From Desulfobacula sp. (GTDB taxonomy: Bacteria; Desulfobacterota; Desulfobacteria; Desulfobacterales; Desulfobacteraceae), in contig JAMPXP010000016.1 in the NCBI GenBank assembly GCA_023701135.1, positions 61,120 through 125,119 of the forward strand: 64,000 nucleotides of DNA. The letters are read 5' to 3'. The notes beneath the pieces were generated by a model. The model was given only the letters and a program-made list of their open reading frames with translations. It did not search any database and was not told where the DNA came from. The position numbers were made by a program, and so were the translations under genes. How positions within the stretch are numbered: the first letter of the stretch is position 1; every line of letters starts with the position of its first letter. Positions 1 to 9,416 of the stretch are shown here, piece after piece.

Positions 1-1202
1 GACAGGGTATAGCCCTTGCTGTTGCCGATGGCAAAATCAGGGGACAGCTTTCCGGCGGCCTCTTCCATCTGTGTAAAATCCATGCCGTGGTGCACATGGA
101 CCTGGCCCTGGATATTCTGGGGCAGGATCTGGTTCAGGGCCTGTTTTAAGAATCCGCTCCTGCCGCCGGAGGCGCACAGGACGGGAATGATGCCGATCTC
201 GGCCAGAAAACCGGCCATGGCTGCTACAAAATCTTCTTCCCCGTAGACCACGGCCCGTTTTTTGGATACATATTTATTTCCGTCCACATAGGCGTCAATG
301 AGCCTTCCCCGCTGCCTTTTATATTTTTCAGGCACGGGTTTGGCCGTGATTTCCTCCAGGGCTGAAAAGAAACGGTCCGTGGCCTTGACCCCCATGGGAA
401 TTCCCATGGACACCAGGGGAATGTCAAACCTTTCCTTTAACACCGAACCGGCGGTTTTTTCCCCTTTTTCAACCATCCCGGCCAGGATGGTGCCCAGTTC
501 GATGCTGGCCCCGGAAAGGCCCATTTCCCGGATGTCCTTAATGGGGGTTCCGCCTTTTTGAATGGCGTGGTATTCAACCCAGGAAGGCCCCTCCAGGCGT
601 TCTGAATAATCGGGCAGAAGGATGAGCCGGACCCCCAGGTCTTCGAAGATTTCCTTTAAATGCCGGAGGTCCTCATTGGACAGCATGCCGGGAAAAAGGT
701 TGACGGTTTTCCGGGCCCTGTGCCGGGTCCTGGGGCCTTCGGGATTGCAATGCTCCACCACGGCCCGGACGGCATGGTGAAACCCGTCCATATGGGTTCC
801 CGAATAGCTGGGGGTGGACACATGGACCAGTTCGGCCCGGTCTTCCATCCGGCCCATGCCTTCCAGGATCATGGGCACGTCATCCCCGATGGTTTCGGAA
901 AGGCAGGTGGTGGCAATGCCGATCATTTCGGGCGAGTACTGGCGGGTCAGGTTTTCAATGGCCAGTTTCAGGTTGGCGCCGCCGCCGAATATGGCCGTTT
1001 CTTCTGAAAAATTGGAGGATGCGATATCCACGGGTTCCTTGAAATGACTGATGAGATATCGTCTCATATAGGTTGAGCAGCCCTGGGAACCGTGCAAAAG
1101 CGGTATGGCGCCTTCAATACCGTGAAATACCAGGGCCGCGCCCAGGGGCGTGCACATTTTACAGGCATTCCGGGTTGCGGTATAAGATTTTGCAGTGTTC
1201 AT
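1..1202 (-). CDS. nifN: Nitrogenase iron-molybdenum cofactor assembly protein NifN (3' end beyond window)
   Basis: NifN pairs with NifE to form the scaffold on which the FeMo-cofactor precursor matures. The frame is open from the start codon to the left edge of the window, so the C-terminus is missing. Near the N-terminus it has the NifK/NifN signature CxxCxPLGA, then an FHGIEG...LLHGSQGC block, and further on the segment TTCLSETIGDD. Two ATGs lie 6 nt apart; I chose 1202 because AAGGA sits about 8 nt before it, whereas the ATG at 1208 is too close. The gene follows nifE by about 90 bp in the same operon. The choice of NifN over NifK rests on gene order and on the separate, complete nifK upstream. 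Confidence 0.93.
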   Translation of the reverse strand, partial: MNTAKSYTATRNACKMCTPLGAALVFHGIEGAIPLLHGSQGCSTYMRRYLISHFKEPVDIASSNFSEETAIFGGGANLKLAIENLTRQYSPEMIGIATTCLSETIGDDVPMILEGMGRMEDRAELVHVSTPSYSGTHMDGFHHAVRAVVEHCNPEGPRTRHRARKTVNLFPGMLSNEDLRHLKEIFEDLGVRLILLPDYSERLEGPSWVEYHAIQKGGTPIKDIREMGLSGASIELGTILAGMVEKGEKTAGSVLKERFDIPLVSMGIPMGVKATDRFFSALEEITAKPVPEKYKRQRGRLIDAYVDGNKYVSKKRAVVYGEEDFVAAMAGFLAEIGIIPVLCASGGRSGFLKQALNQILPQNIQGQVHVHHGMDFTQMEEAAGKLSPDFAIGNSKGYTL

Positions 1203-1239
1203 ATTCATTTTCCTTATGTTAAATCAGCCTCCGAATCCC

Positions 1240-1278
1240 GGATTGTCCAAATTAAGGATTGTCCAAATTACGGATTGG
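1240..1278. repeat. Tandem 16-bp repeat (2.4 copies) between nifE and nifN
   Basis: The unit GGATTGTCCAAATTA occurs at 1240-1254 and 1256-1270, and a partial third copy (GGATTGG) starts at 1272. The period is a constant 16 bp. It lies in the untranslated gap between the nifE stop and the nifN ribosome binding site. Confidence 0.85.
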
Positions 1279-1292
1279 CGTCGTCGATCAGA

Positions 1293-2654
1293 TCATCTAT
1301 TCCACGCTTTTCTCGGGACAAGGTCCCAGACAGGGCTGGTAACGGTTTCATGGACCTCCCGGGCAAAATTGATCATTCCTTCAAATCCCGCCAGGGGTAT
1401 TTTCCGTTCATGGTTGTGGTCGCAGAACCCCAGGCCCAGCTTATAGGCAATGGGTCTTTCCTTTACCCCGCCGATGAACAGGTGGGCGTCCTTTTCCAGG
1501 ACATATTTGGCCAGTTCCAGGGGATTGGCGTCATCCAGGATAATGGTCCCGGGATCGCACATGTCCTTTAAAAGCGCATAATCTTCCTTGCTCCCCGTCT
1601 GGGACCCCACCAGCACCACGGTCATGCCGAGATGTTTCAGGGCCTTGATCAGAGAAAAGGCCTTGAAGGCGCCGCCCACGTAAACGGCGGCCCGCTTTCC
1701 CGAAAGATCCGTTTTCATTTCCTGGAGTTCCGGCAGGATGGCCTTGACTTCCTCCTGGACCAGGGCAGCGGTTTTTTCCATGATGTCGGGCCGGTCGCTG
1801 AAAAAGGAGGCCACATCATAGAGGGCCTGGGACGTGTCTTCGATGCCGAAATAGGACACCCGGATAAAGGGGATGCCGTAGGCGGCCTCCATTTTCTGGG
1901 CCAGATAGGTCAGGGACCCGGAACACTGGACCACGTTGAGACAGGCCCGGTGCGAGGAGCCGAAATTCTTTACCCGGCCGTCTCCCGTCATCACCGACAG
2001 GACTTCGATGCCCATCCGTTTATAATAGTCTTTAATGATCCAGGTTTCCCCGCCGATATTGAATTCCCCCAGGATATTAATGCTCAGGGGAATTTTTTCA
2101 GGGCTCTCCTCCCGGGTCCGGTCCATGAGGTTGAACAGGGCGTCACAGGCAGCCTTATACCCGTCCTTTTTGGTGCCCTTAAATCCTTCGGAATGGACCG
2201 GAAGAACGGGGATGCCGGTCTTGGCCTCTACTTTTTTACAGACGGCGGCCACATCATCGCCGATGATTCCCACAATGCAGGTGGCATAGACAAAGGCGGC
2301 CTTGGGCCGGTAGATGTCAATGAGTTCAAAAAGGGCCTTTTCCAGTTTTTTTTCTCCGCCGTAAATGATATCCGTCTCGGAAAGATCCGTGGAAAAGCTC
2401 ATCCGGTGCAGTTCCGGCCCAGAGGACAGGGCCCCTCTGATATCCCAGGTATAGGAGGCGCAGCCGATGGGGCCGTGAACCAGGTGCAGGGCGTCGGCAA
2501 TGGGGTAGAGGACCACCCTTGAGCCGCAGAACACGCAGGCCCGCTGGCTCACCGACCCTGCCAGGCTCTTTTTGTCGCAGGAGATGTCGAACTCATCGCT
2601 CCCTTTTCTGAAGACCTGGGTTTTCCGTTCTTCCAGTATGGATATGGGTTTCAT
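1293..2654 (-). CDS. nifE: Nitrogenase iron-molybdenum cofactor assembly protein NifE
   Basis: NifE forms the alpha subunit of the NifEN scaffold that receives the Fe-S precursor from NifB and passes FeMo-co on to NifDK. The 453-residue product has the CVFCGSR N-terminal cysteine motif, the HGPIGCASYTW block with a cluster-ligating cysteine, the GGEKKLEKAL segment and the TCIVGIIGDD segment, all typical of NifD/NifE. It lacks the long insertion seen in the neighbouring NifD and the cofactor-binding QLHS context, which separates NifE from NifD. The start has an AAAGGA ribosome binding site and follows the nifK stop by 11 bp, so the two genes are almost certainly co-transcribed. Confidence 0.95.
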   Translation of the reverse strand: MKPISILEERKTQVFRKGSDEFDISCDKKSLAGSVSQRACVFCGSRVVLYPIADALHLVHGPIGCASYTWDIRGALSSGPELHRMSFSTDLSETDIIYGGEKKLEKALFELIDIYRPKAAFVYATCIVGIIGDDVAAVCKKVEAKTGIPVLPVHSEGFKGTKKDGYKAACDALFNLMDRTREESPEKIPLSINILGEFNIGGETWIIKDYYKRMGIEVLSVMTGDGRVKNFGSSHRACLNVVQCSGSLTYLAQKMEAAYGIPFIRVSYFGIEDTSQALYDVASFFSDRPDIMEKTAALVQEEVKAILPELQEMKTDLSGKRAAVYVGGAFKAFSLIKALKHLGMTVVLVGSQTGSKEDYALLKDMCDPGTIILDDANPLELAKYVLEKDAHLFIGGVKERPIAYKLGLGFCDHNHERKIPLAGFEGMINFAREVHETVTSPVWDLVPRKAWNR

Positions 2655-2665
2655 TGTATTGTCCT

Positions 2666-4042
2666 TTACATCACCAGTTCAAACCGTTCTTCCGGCGCAT
2701 CCCGGTCCAGGCGGTCCAGCATCACGTCCAGTATTTTTTCCAGGAGCCTCATGCCCCCCCTGTAGCAGGTGGTGGGGAAATAGGAATGGCCCACCCGGTC
2801 CAGGATGGGAAACCCGAACCGCACAAAGGGGATATCCTCATCCCTGGCCATGTATTTGCCGTAGGTATTGGCCATGATGAGATCCACGGGATCATTTTTG
2901 ATCCACTGGTGGAGCAGGAACATATCCCCGCCGGCAGCCACATTCACCTTATGGGGCAGGTGGGCCGTGAGGCGTTCAATCTCCTTTTCAAAGGCCTTTC
3001 CCGGTGTTCCCGTGACAATATGGATGGGCATCATATCCATCTGGACCAGGAATTCCACCAGGGGAATCAGATGGTCCGGATCACCGGCCAGGGCCACTTT
3101 TTTCCGGTAAACATACTGGTGCATGTCCGTGATAATGTCTAAAAGCTGTCCCCGTTCCCGGGTGATGCTGTCGGGCACGCTGACCCCGGCTGCCTTTCTC
3201 AGGGCATCGATGAACCGGTCCGTGGCGGACAGCCCGATGGGCAGGTCTTCCACCCGGCAGGGAACATGCCATTTGCCGTCCATTGCCCTGGCCGCATCGG
3301 CCGATGCCAGGGGGCCCAGGGCAATGGTGCCAATGCTGTCCCCGGCGCTGACCAGATCCGCCATGGGGGTCCCGCCCTGGGGAAACATTTTGTATTTTCC
3401 GGTCATGGGGCCGTTGAGCACATCCGAGGTGTCGGGGAACAGAATGGGCCTGATCCCCATTTCCTTGGCAAGCCGTTTGATTTCCGTCATGTCGGAAGGC
3501 TCCACATATCCGGGAATGATATTGAACCGGCCGTTGTGAACCCCGGTGGATTTTGAAAAATACAGGGCCATGGCCTTGGTCATATTGGCAAAGCCGGTCA
3601 CATGGGACCCCACATAGCTGGGGGTATTGGCATGGAATACATGTTTCCCCGGGGGGACCTTTCCCTCCTTTACCGCCTTGTTGGTGATCTGGTAGACGTC
3701 GTCCCCGATGGTTTCGGAAAGGCAGGTGGTGTGAACCGCAATAATATCCGGGTCATAGGTGGTGAAAATATTGTCAATGGCCTGGATCAGGTTGGCCTGT
3801 CCGCCGAAGACCGAAGAGCCCTCGGTGAACGAGCTGGTGGCGGCCATGACCGGCTCCCGGTAGTGGCGGGTCAGGGCGCTCCGGTGATAGGAGCAGCACC
3901 CTTGGGAACCGTGGCTGTGGGGCAGGCAATTGTGAATCCCCAGGGAGGCGTACATGGCACCGACGGGCTGGCAGGTTTTTGCCGGGTTGACGGTGAGGGC
4001 CTCCCTGGGGAGAATGTCTTTATGGGTATGTCTAAGCAGCAT
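2666..4042 (-). CDS. nifK: Nitrogenase molybdenum-iron protein beta chain NifK
   Basis: NifK is the beta subunit of dinitrogenase; together with NifD it carries the P-cluster. The expected P-cluster cysteines are visible: Cys24 in KTCQPVGAM, Cys49 in HGSQGCC, and Cys107 in TTCLSETIGDD. At 458 residues it is shorter than the Azotobacter-type subunit of over 500 residues and lacks the N-terminal extension, as is usual for nitrogenases of strict anaerobes. It lies 65 bp downstream of nifD, with AGAGGAG ahead of the ATG. Confidence 0.96.
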   Translation of the reverse strand: MLLRHTHKDILPREALTVNPAKTCQPVGAMYASLGIHNCLPHSHGSQGCCSYHRSALTRHYREPVMAATSSFTEGSSVFGGQANLIQAIDNIFTTYDPDIIAVHTTCLSETIGDDVYQITNKAVKEGKVPPGKHVFHANTPSYVGSHVTGFANMTKAMALYFSKSTGVHNGRFNIIPGYVEPSDMTEIKRLAKEMGIRPILFPDTSDVLNGPMTGKYKMFPQGGTPMADLVSAGDSIGTIALGPLASADAARAMDGKWHVPCRVEDLPIGLSATDRFIDALRKAAGVSVPDSITRERGQLLDIITDMHQYVYRKKVALAGDPDHLIPLVEFLVQMDMMPIHIVTGTPGKAFEKEIERLTAHLPHKVNVAAGGDMFLLHQWIKNDPVDLIMANTYGKYMARDEDIPFVRFGFPILDRVGHSYFPTTCYRGGMRLLEKILDVMLDRLDRDAPEERFELVM

Positions 4043-4106
4043 GGGATTATTTCTCCTCTGTTGAACTTGGGTTTTGTTTCGGGTGTTGCGTTAAAGGGGC
4101 CGGATC

Positions 4107-5771
4107 TTATTCCCAGCCGTATTTGGCGGACAGCTCGGGACTGATCTGCCAGGGGGCCTTCAGATAGTCCCAGATTTTGGAGTTCACCATCCTGTCGATT
4201 TCATGATAAAAATTCACCGCTCCCCGGAACCCGGCATAGGGCCCGCCTGAATCATAGGAATGAAGCTGTTTCATGGGGATTCCGCTTTTCTGGATGGCGT
4301 ATTTTTCCTTGATCCCGGCGCAATAGATATCCGGTTTGTAAAGTTTCAGCAGCAGTTCGGTTTCATACTGGCTGACATCGTCAATGATCAGGGTCCCCTT
4401 GGCCATGTCCGACATCATGCCCTTGTAGTCCTTGAACTCAAAGCCCCCGGCTTTCAGGGCTTCCATTTCCGCTTCGGTTTTCCGGGGGTTGTATTTTTCC
4501 GCATCCTTTTCCACGGAGAGTTCTTCAATATTCCTGGAATCCGCATCTATCTTTATATTGGGGATGATGTCCCTGCCTTCATAGTCGTCCCGGTGGGCGA
4601 ATTCATACCCGGCGGAAACGGTTTTCATCCCGATTTCCTTGAACAATTCCTGGTAATGGTGGGCCCGGGAGCCGCCCACAAAGAGCATGGCCACCTTTCC
4701 CTCGCATCTTTTTTTTACCTCTTCCCTGACCTTCTCAATCTCGGGCATTTCCCTTTGAATGACCTCTTCCACTTTCCGGGACAGTTTCGGGTCGTCAAAA
4801 TACTGGGCGATTTTACGCAGGGACTTGGCCGTGGAAGCAGCGCCGATAAAATTGATCTTGATCCAGGGGATCCCGTATTTGATTTCCATCATATCGGCCA
4901 CGTAATTGATGGACCGGTGGCACATGACCGTGTTCAGGTCCGCGGTATGGGCATTGGCAAACTGGTCATAGGTTGAATTGCCGCTGAAGGTGGAGACGAT
5001 GGAGATGCCGCAGTCTTCAAGTATCCGGTCGATCTCGAACCCGTCCCCGCCGATATTGTATTCTCCCAGAAGATTGATCTTGAACTCGGCGTCTTTGATG
5101 GTGTCGTTTTTGCCCACCACATGGCTGAAAATTCCGTTGTTGGCGATGTGGTGGCCGGCGGACTGGCTGACGCCCCGGTAGCCTTCACAGGAAAATCCGA
5201 ACACATTGATGCCCAGCTTTTCCTTCATTTCCCTGGCCACGGCATGGACATCGTCGCCGATGAGCCCCACCGGGCAGGTGGAGAAGATACTGATGGCTTT
5301 GGGTTTAAAAATATCATAGGCTTCCTGGATGGCGGCCTTCAGTTTTTTCTCGCCGCCGAAAACAATGTCCTTGTCCTGCATGTCCGTGGAAAAACAATAG
5401 GTCATGAAATTGTCGTCGGCATCCGAGGCCGGCCGGGTCTGGTTTCGCCGGGTCAGCCAACTGTAGAAGCCGCAGCCGATGGGGCCGTGGGTGATATTGA
5501 CAATATCCCGGGTGGGTCCCAGGATAACCCCCTTGCACCCGGCATAGGAGCAGCCCCTCTGGGTGATGATGCCCGGAACCGTCCGGACATTGGCTCCGAT
5601 CTCGGGGAAGGTCCCGTCTTCATCCTTCTGGTTGATGATGATCTGGTTGGACCGTTTCCTGGCCACCTTGGCCGGATACCGGGCCAGCAGTTCTTTTTTT
5701 ACGACCTCCGGGTCCGGCAGATCCATGTTTGCCGGTTCTATTGTTTCGGGATCTTTTATCGTGGTGCTCAT
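4107..5771 (-). CDS. nifD: Nitrogenase molybdenum-iron protein alpha chain NifD
   Basis: NifD carries the FeMo-cofactor and is the N2-reducing subunit. P-cluster ligands appear as Cys74 (RGCSYAGC), Cys100 (GPIGCGFY) and Cys166 (STCPVGLIGDD). The two FeMo-co ligands are Cys284 in MCHRSINY and His504 in QLHSYDSGG. The 554-residue product has an insertion of roughly 50 residues around 400-460 relative to the Azotobacter type, a feature of clostridial, methanogen and sulfate-reducer nitrogenases. The segment HGPIGCGFYSW, together with gene order, supports a molybdenum enzyme; there is no anfG/vnfG gene between nifD and nifK. The upstream neighbour is nifI2. Confidence 0.97.
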   Translation of the reverse strand: MSTTIKDPETIEPANMDLPDPEVVKKELLARYPAKVARKRSNQIIINQKDEDGTFPEIGANVRTVPGIITQRGCSYAGCKGVILGPTRDIVNITHGPIGCGFYSWLTRRNQTRPASDADDNFMTYCFSTDMQDKDIVFGGEKKLKAAIQEAYDIFKPKAISIFSTCPVGLIGDDVHAVAREMKEKLGINVFGFSCEGYRGVSQSAGHHIANNGIFSHVVGKNDTIKDAEFKINLLGEYNIGGDGFEIDRILEDCGISIVSTFSGNSTYDQFANAHTADLNTVMCHRSINYVADMMEIKYGIPWIKINFIGAASTAKSLRKIAQYFDDPKLSRKVEEVIQREMPEIEKVREEVKKRCEGKVAMLFVGGSRAHHYQELFKEIGMKTVSAGYEFAHRDDYEGRDIIPNIKIDADSRNIEELSVEKDAEKYNPRKTEAEMEALKAGGFEFKDYKGMMSDMAKGTLIIDDVSQYETELLLKLYKPDIYCAGIKEKYAIQKSGIPMKQLHSYDSGGPYAGFRGAVNFYHEIDRMVNSKIWDYLKAPWQISPELSAKYGWE

Positions 5772-5796
5772 ATTATCTTTCCATCCTTATTTTGAA

Positions 5797-6177
5797 TTAA
5801 AAATCATCCAGGACCTTGTCCCCGTTTTCGCCGGTCCTCACACTCAGGGAATCCATGATGGGCATGACCCAGATGACCCCGTCCCCGGATTTTCCGGTCT
5901 GGTTGGCGTTTATGATGGTTTCTACGGTTTTGGAGACCAGCTTGTCCGGAACCACAATGGAGATGGCTCGTTTCGGGATCAGGCGCCCGGACTGCCCGAG
6001 CTGGGCAATGGCTTCTTCATAGCCCTGTTCCGCACCCTTCAGGAGGGTCAGATCCACCAGGCCCTTTCCCCGGCCCAGGGCTTCCATGGCCGTCATGGAC
6101 GAAACCCCCACATCGATGAGGGCTTTTTTCGTTTTATTGATCATATTGATCCGGATCATGGCCATTACCTCTTTCAT
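5797..6177 (-). CDS. nifI2: Nitrogen regulatory PII-type protein NifI2
   Basis: This 126-residue GlnB/PII-family protein is expected to act with NifI1 to switch nitrogenase off when ammonium is available, by binding NifDK and being released by 2-oxoglutarate and ATP. That mechanism is known from methanogens. It has the PII-like beta strands and a long T-loop (GRGKGLVDLTLLKG...) that is divergent from GlnB, and the terminal DGVIWVMPI strand. The start ATG overlaps the nifI1 stop by 4 bp (ATGA) and is preceded by AGGAGG. The position between nifI1 and nifD is characteristic of NifI2. Confidence 0.92.
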   Translation of the reverse strand: MKEVMAMIRINMINKTKKALIDVGVSSMTAMEALGRGKGLVDLTLLKGAEQGYEEAIAQLGQSGRLIPKRAISIVVPDKLVSKTVETIINANQTGKSGDGVIWVMPIMDSLSVRTGENGDKVLDDF

Positions 6178-6533
6178 GCCGTGGCCTCCTGTTTTTCTTC
6201 GATGCCGGTTTCCATGACGCCCGAGCTGATGGTATAGACTTCCTCCACGGGGCTGACAAAAATTTTGCCGTCGCCGAAGGCGCCGCCGTCACCGGTTTTG
6301 GCGGTTTTCATAACCGTCTTGATGACAAAGTCCTTGTCCTTTTCATCCACTACGGTGATGAGCATTTCTTTGGGGATTTCATCATAGGTGATTTCCCCAA
6401 TTTTTATGCCCCGCTGTTTTCCGCGGCCCGTCACGCTCATGCGGGTGACGGCGGGAAAGCCGGCCTCCATGAGGGCGGCCATGACCTGGTGGGTTTTGTC
6501 CGGTCTGACAATGGATCTGATCATTATTTTCAT
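6174..6533 (-). CDS. nifI1: Nitrogen regulatory PII-type protein NifI1
   Basis: This is the first of two PII-family proteins between nifH and nifD. The family role is post-translational control of dinitrogenase together with NifI2. I took the start at the Met of MKIMIRSIVRPDK, because PII proteins begin with this beta strand and AAGGA lies 10 nt upstream; an in-frame extension to 6578 has no ribosome binding site and no homologous look. The T-loop region contains GRGKQRGIKIGE, and the C-terminal half has the TGDGGAFGDGKIFV strand shared by PII proteins. It sits 28 bp after nifH. Confidence 0.93.
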   Translation of the reverse strand: MKIMIRSIVRPDKTHQVMAALMEAGFPAVTRMSVTGRGKQRGIKIGEITYDEIPKEMLITVVDEKDKDFVIKTVMKTAKTGDGGAFGDGKIFVSPVEEVYTISSGVMETGIEEKQEATA

Positions 6534-6561
6534 TTCAATGGGTTCCTTGTATATTAAATGG

Positions 6562-7413
<852 letters not shown>

Positions 7414-7452
7414 TTAAAAAACATCTGTTCCAATCCTGTTGCCATCTTAAAT

Positions 7453-7468
7453 AGCAATTAGCATTCCA
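7453..7468 (-). promoter_or_regulatory. Sigma-54 promoter of the nif operon
   Basis: On the minus strand the sequence reads TGGAATG, then CTAA, then TTGCT. It matches the RpoN -24/-12 pattern TGGCACG-N4-TTGCT at 10 of 12 specified positions, with correct spacing between the GG and GC dinucleotides. Transcription would start near 7442, leaving a leader of about 55 nt before nifH. RpoN control of nif operons is established in many bacteria. Confidence 0.8.
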
Positions 7469-7585
7469 TTTCCTTTTGAATAATCCAAACTTTTTTATAA
7501 CCAACTGAAATTAAAAATTAATAATATATTTTTGAATTTATTTGAAAAATAATATTCATGAAAAATTTTTAGATTTAAAAATTTA

Positions 7586-7622
7586 TATTTCAATTTTGTA
7601 TTTTAACTATTTCAATTTTGTA
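7586..7622. repeat. Pair of 15-bp direct repeats upstream of the nif promoter
   Basis: TATTTCAATTTTGTA is repeated exactly at 7586-7600 and 7608-7622, a 22-bp period (two helical turns). The copies lie about 120-155 bp upstream of the -24/-12 promoter, the distance expected for an enhancer-binding protein site. The surrounding 7469-7762 interval is very AT-rich and holds no gene; I saw no TGT-N10-ACA NifA site there. Confidence 0.6.
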
Positions 7623-7719
7623 GTTTAGTGGATTTGAGACCGGGTTTTTGTTCGTTTTAGGAGGAGGGAATTTTTCTAACCCATTAAAAGCGGTGTAAAA
7701 TCATTTAAGCAGCCAATGG

Positions 7720-7735
7720 ATTACATAATTGTAAT
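7720..7735. repeat. Inverted repeat ATTACA-TAAT-TGTAAT
   Basis: A 6-bp perfect inverted repeat around a 4-nt centre lies just downstream of the GNAT gene, in the gap before the nif promoter. It could be an operator half of the nif control region or a weak hairpin; nothing decides between these. Confidence 0.4.
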
Positions 7736-7762
7736 TCGGCTTTATCTTATTCATAAAAATGT

Positions 7763-8233
7763 TTAAAACGCGGTGCTTTCAATCTTCCGGGTCAGGCAGA
7801 CCAGGTTTGTAGATTGCCATTCATGGCGTCTGTAAAAGCTCAGGGCAGGGGAATTGTCTTTATCGGCCAGAAGTTGAAGATGGCTGATCCCTCTTTTTAT
7901 TGCCCATTGATCCATTGCAGATAAAAGCGCCCGGCCGATCCCCTGATGCCGGTAATCCGCATCCACCACCAGATCTTCCAACACTGCGGTTATGTCTCCC
8001 TTGGCTGTGGATATGCGGGTCTGGGCCGTGCACATGCCGACGATTTTATCACGGCACACCGCCACCTTCACGGCCTTGTGCTTGCCGCATCCTTCAAGCA
8101 GCAAGCCCAATCCCCTGCAATGGTTTCCCGCGTTGAATTCAAAATCCGTTTCAATGGAAAAAAGCTGTTCCAGGAGGTTGACGAGGGAGTCAATATCTGC
8201 TGGTTCAGCATTTCTGATGATAAATGGTGTCAT
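7763..8233 (-). CDS. GNAT family N-acetyltransferase
   Basis: Predicted to transfer an acetyl group from acetyl-CoA to an amine; the substrate is not recognisable. The acetyl-CoA binding region is seen as VVDADYRHQGIGRALLSAM, matching the Q/RxxGxG/A motif A of GNAT enzymes, followed by the conserved C-terminal LALxFYxRxGW-like segment (ALSFYRRHEW). I chose the ATG at 8233 (protein starting MTPFIIRNAEPAD), since AGGAGG lies 7 nt before it; an in-frame ATG 24 nt further upstream lies ahead of that binding site. The gene stands alone between the nif control region and a gene on the opposite strand. GNAT genes are often found near nif operons, but no functional link is shown here. Confidence 0.85.
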   Translation of the reverse strand: MTPFIIRNAEPADIDSLVNLLEQLFSIETDFEFNAGNHCRGLGLLLEGCGKHKAVKVAVCRDKIVGMCTAQTRISTAKGDITAVLEDLVVDADYRHQGIGRALLSAMDQWAIKRGISHLQLLADKDNSPALSFYRRHEWQSTNLVCLTRKIESTAF

Positions 8234-8442
8234 TTTTACGCCTCCTGGTTTTTGCAACCGGTTTGTCCTTTGCCATCTTCCATGAATCAGGGCATTGGCT
8301 TTATTGTCAGCAAACTATATGCCGGGCTGATTTTTATCCCGAAATAAATTCTTGATATAATGTGATGTTCTCTTGCTATGGTAAAAAAGGATGAAAGAAA
8401 GCGGGGGGCATTGCCCGGCAATTTTACATCGATCCTTCGCGA

Positions 8443-8475
8443 TTGTTGACAAAGCATATTTTTCTATAATATTAT
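8443..8475 (+). promoter_or_regulatory. Sigma-70-type promoter
   Basis: TTGACA at 8446-8451 is followed 18 bp later by TATTAT (8470-8475). An alternative pairing is TTGTTG (8443-8448) with TATAAT (8465-8470) at 16 bp. Either would transcribe the gene starting at 8507. Confidence 0.6.
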
Positions 8476-8506
8476 CCGCGAATCGAAAATAAGGAGGTTT
8501 CTGATT

Positions 8507-9334
8507 ATGAAAAAAAGACTGATAATGGCTGTTCTGGCAGGATTCATCTATATCACCAACGGGAGCGCCGTCCTTTTTGCGGATGGGGGAGAAGAAATGC
8601 CTCCTCCGAGATCCCTTCCCAAATACGGCAATGCCGTCAGGGCATTTGAAACCGATGACACCCTTCTTCTGACCAAAGACAGTGTGGGCACGGTAAAGGA
8701 ATTCTTTGATACGAACAAGCAGGACGGAGACCGTGTGCAAGAGTCCCCGGCAGAGGGCAGACGAAGGTTCCAGATGAGTTTTTTTAAAAAAATCGGGGAC
8801 CGGGAACAATCAGTTCAGCTTCTTGAAGTTGAGGAAAAAACACCGGATACCAATCTGCATCCGGCCCTGGGGGAATTAAAGGGCCAGGTCTTGATGGGCA
8901 AACACTCTGAAGCGGAATACCAGGCCCTTGAAGATAAATACAAGACCCTTCACCTGGCCTATTTCCGTCAGGTATCCGATGATCAGGGCCGGATCGTCTC
9001 AGAGGGTGAAAAAATCTATCGGAAGGCTTATAATCAGGCCCATGGAAAGGACAGATCCGCTGTTCAAACCGGTGGAGCGGATCAGGCGGCCGGTAAGGCC
9101 GAAGCCCAGGAGATGAAAAAAAAGATGCAGGAGATGAAGGCCAAGGGCGATATCGCCGGCATGGCAGCCCTGGCCCAGCAGTTTAACAAAGCCCCCGGAC
9201 AGACAAAACAAGGCGCGGCAGCCATGGACGAAATGAACAGGGACACCTGGGATCTCTGGGTCAAATGCCTTGAGGACATCGAAAAGGTGGCTTACCGGAC
9301 CCAGTTGAAATATAATGCCTCACCCAAACAATGA
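8507..9334 (+). CDS. Exported protein of unknown function
   Basis: I do not recognise this 275-residue protein. It begins with a clear Sec signal peptide (MKKRLIMAVLAGFIYITNG, cleavage probably near residue 25). The mature part is hydrophilic and mostly helical, with a charged Lys/Glu/Met-rich stretch near residues 185-215 that could form a short coiled coil. No catalytic motif or lipobox is visible. AAGGAGG precedes the ATG by 8 nt. The next gene, 82 bp downstream on the same strand, encodes an exported OmpA-domain protein, so both may serve the envelope. The product is probably periplasmic. Confidence 0.8.
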   Translation: MKKRLIMAVLAGFIYITNGSAVLFADGGEEMPPPRSLPKYGNAVRAFETDDTLLLTKDSVGTVKEFFDTNKQDGDRVQESPAEGRRRFQMSFFKKIGDREQSVQLLEVEEKTPDTNLHPALGELKGQVLMGKHSEAEYQALEDKYKTLHLAYFRQVSDDQGRIVSEGEKIYRKAYNQAHGKDRSAVQTGGADQAAGKAEAQEMKKKMQEMKAKGDIAGMAALAQQFNKAPGQTKQGAAAMDEMNRDTWDLWVKCLEDIEKVAYRTQLKYNASPKQ

Positions 9335-9416
9335 AGGCGTTTTATCCTGGCCGGTCCATATCCATGAATCCGCCAAAGATATCAACGTAAAATGAGATCA
9401 ATTTAAAGGAGAACCC

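Noticed and set aside
1632..2522. 296-codon frame opposite nifE, and similar long frames opposite nifD, nifK, nifH, hcp and ftsK
   Set aside because: All lie antisense to identified genes with strong motifs, and show the composition of a reversed GC-rich coding frame, not of a protein.
7469..7762. Search for a TGT-N10-ACA NifA site and for a gene in the gap upstream of nifH
   Set aside because: Every TGT in this interval lacks ACA at the right distance, and no frame of more than a few dozen codons has a start and a ribosome binding site.
8446..8470. TTGACA (8446-8451) with TATAAT (8465-8470) taken as one promoter
   Set aside because: The spacer is only 13 bp, too short for sigma-70; the pairings given in the feature are more credible.
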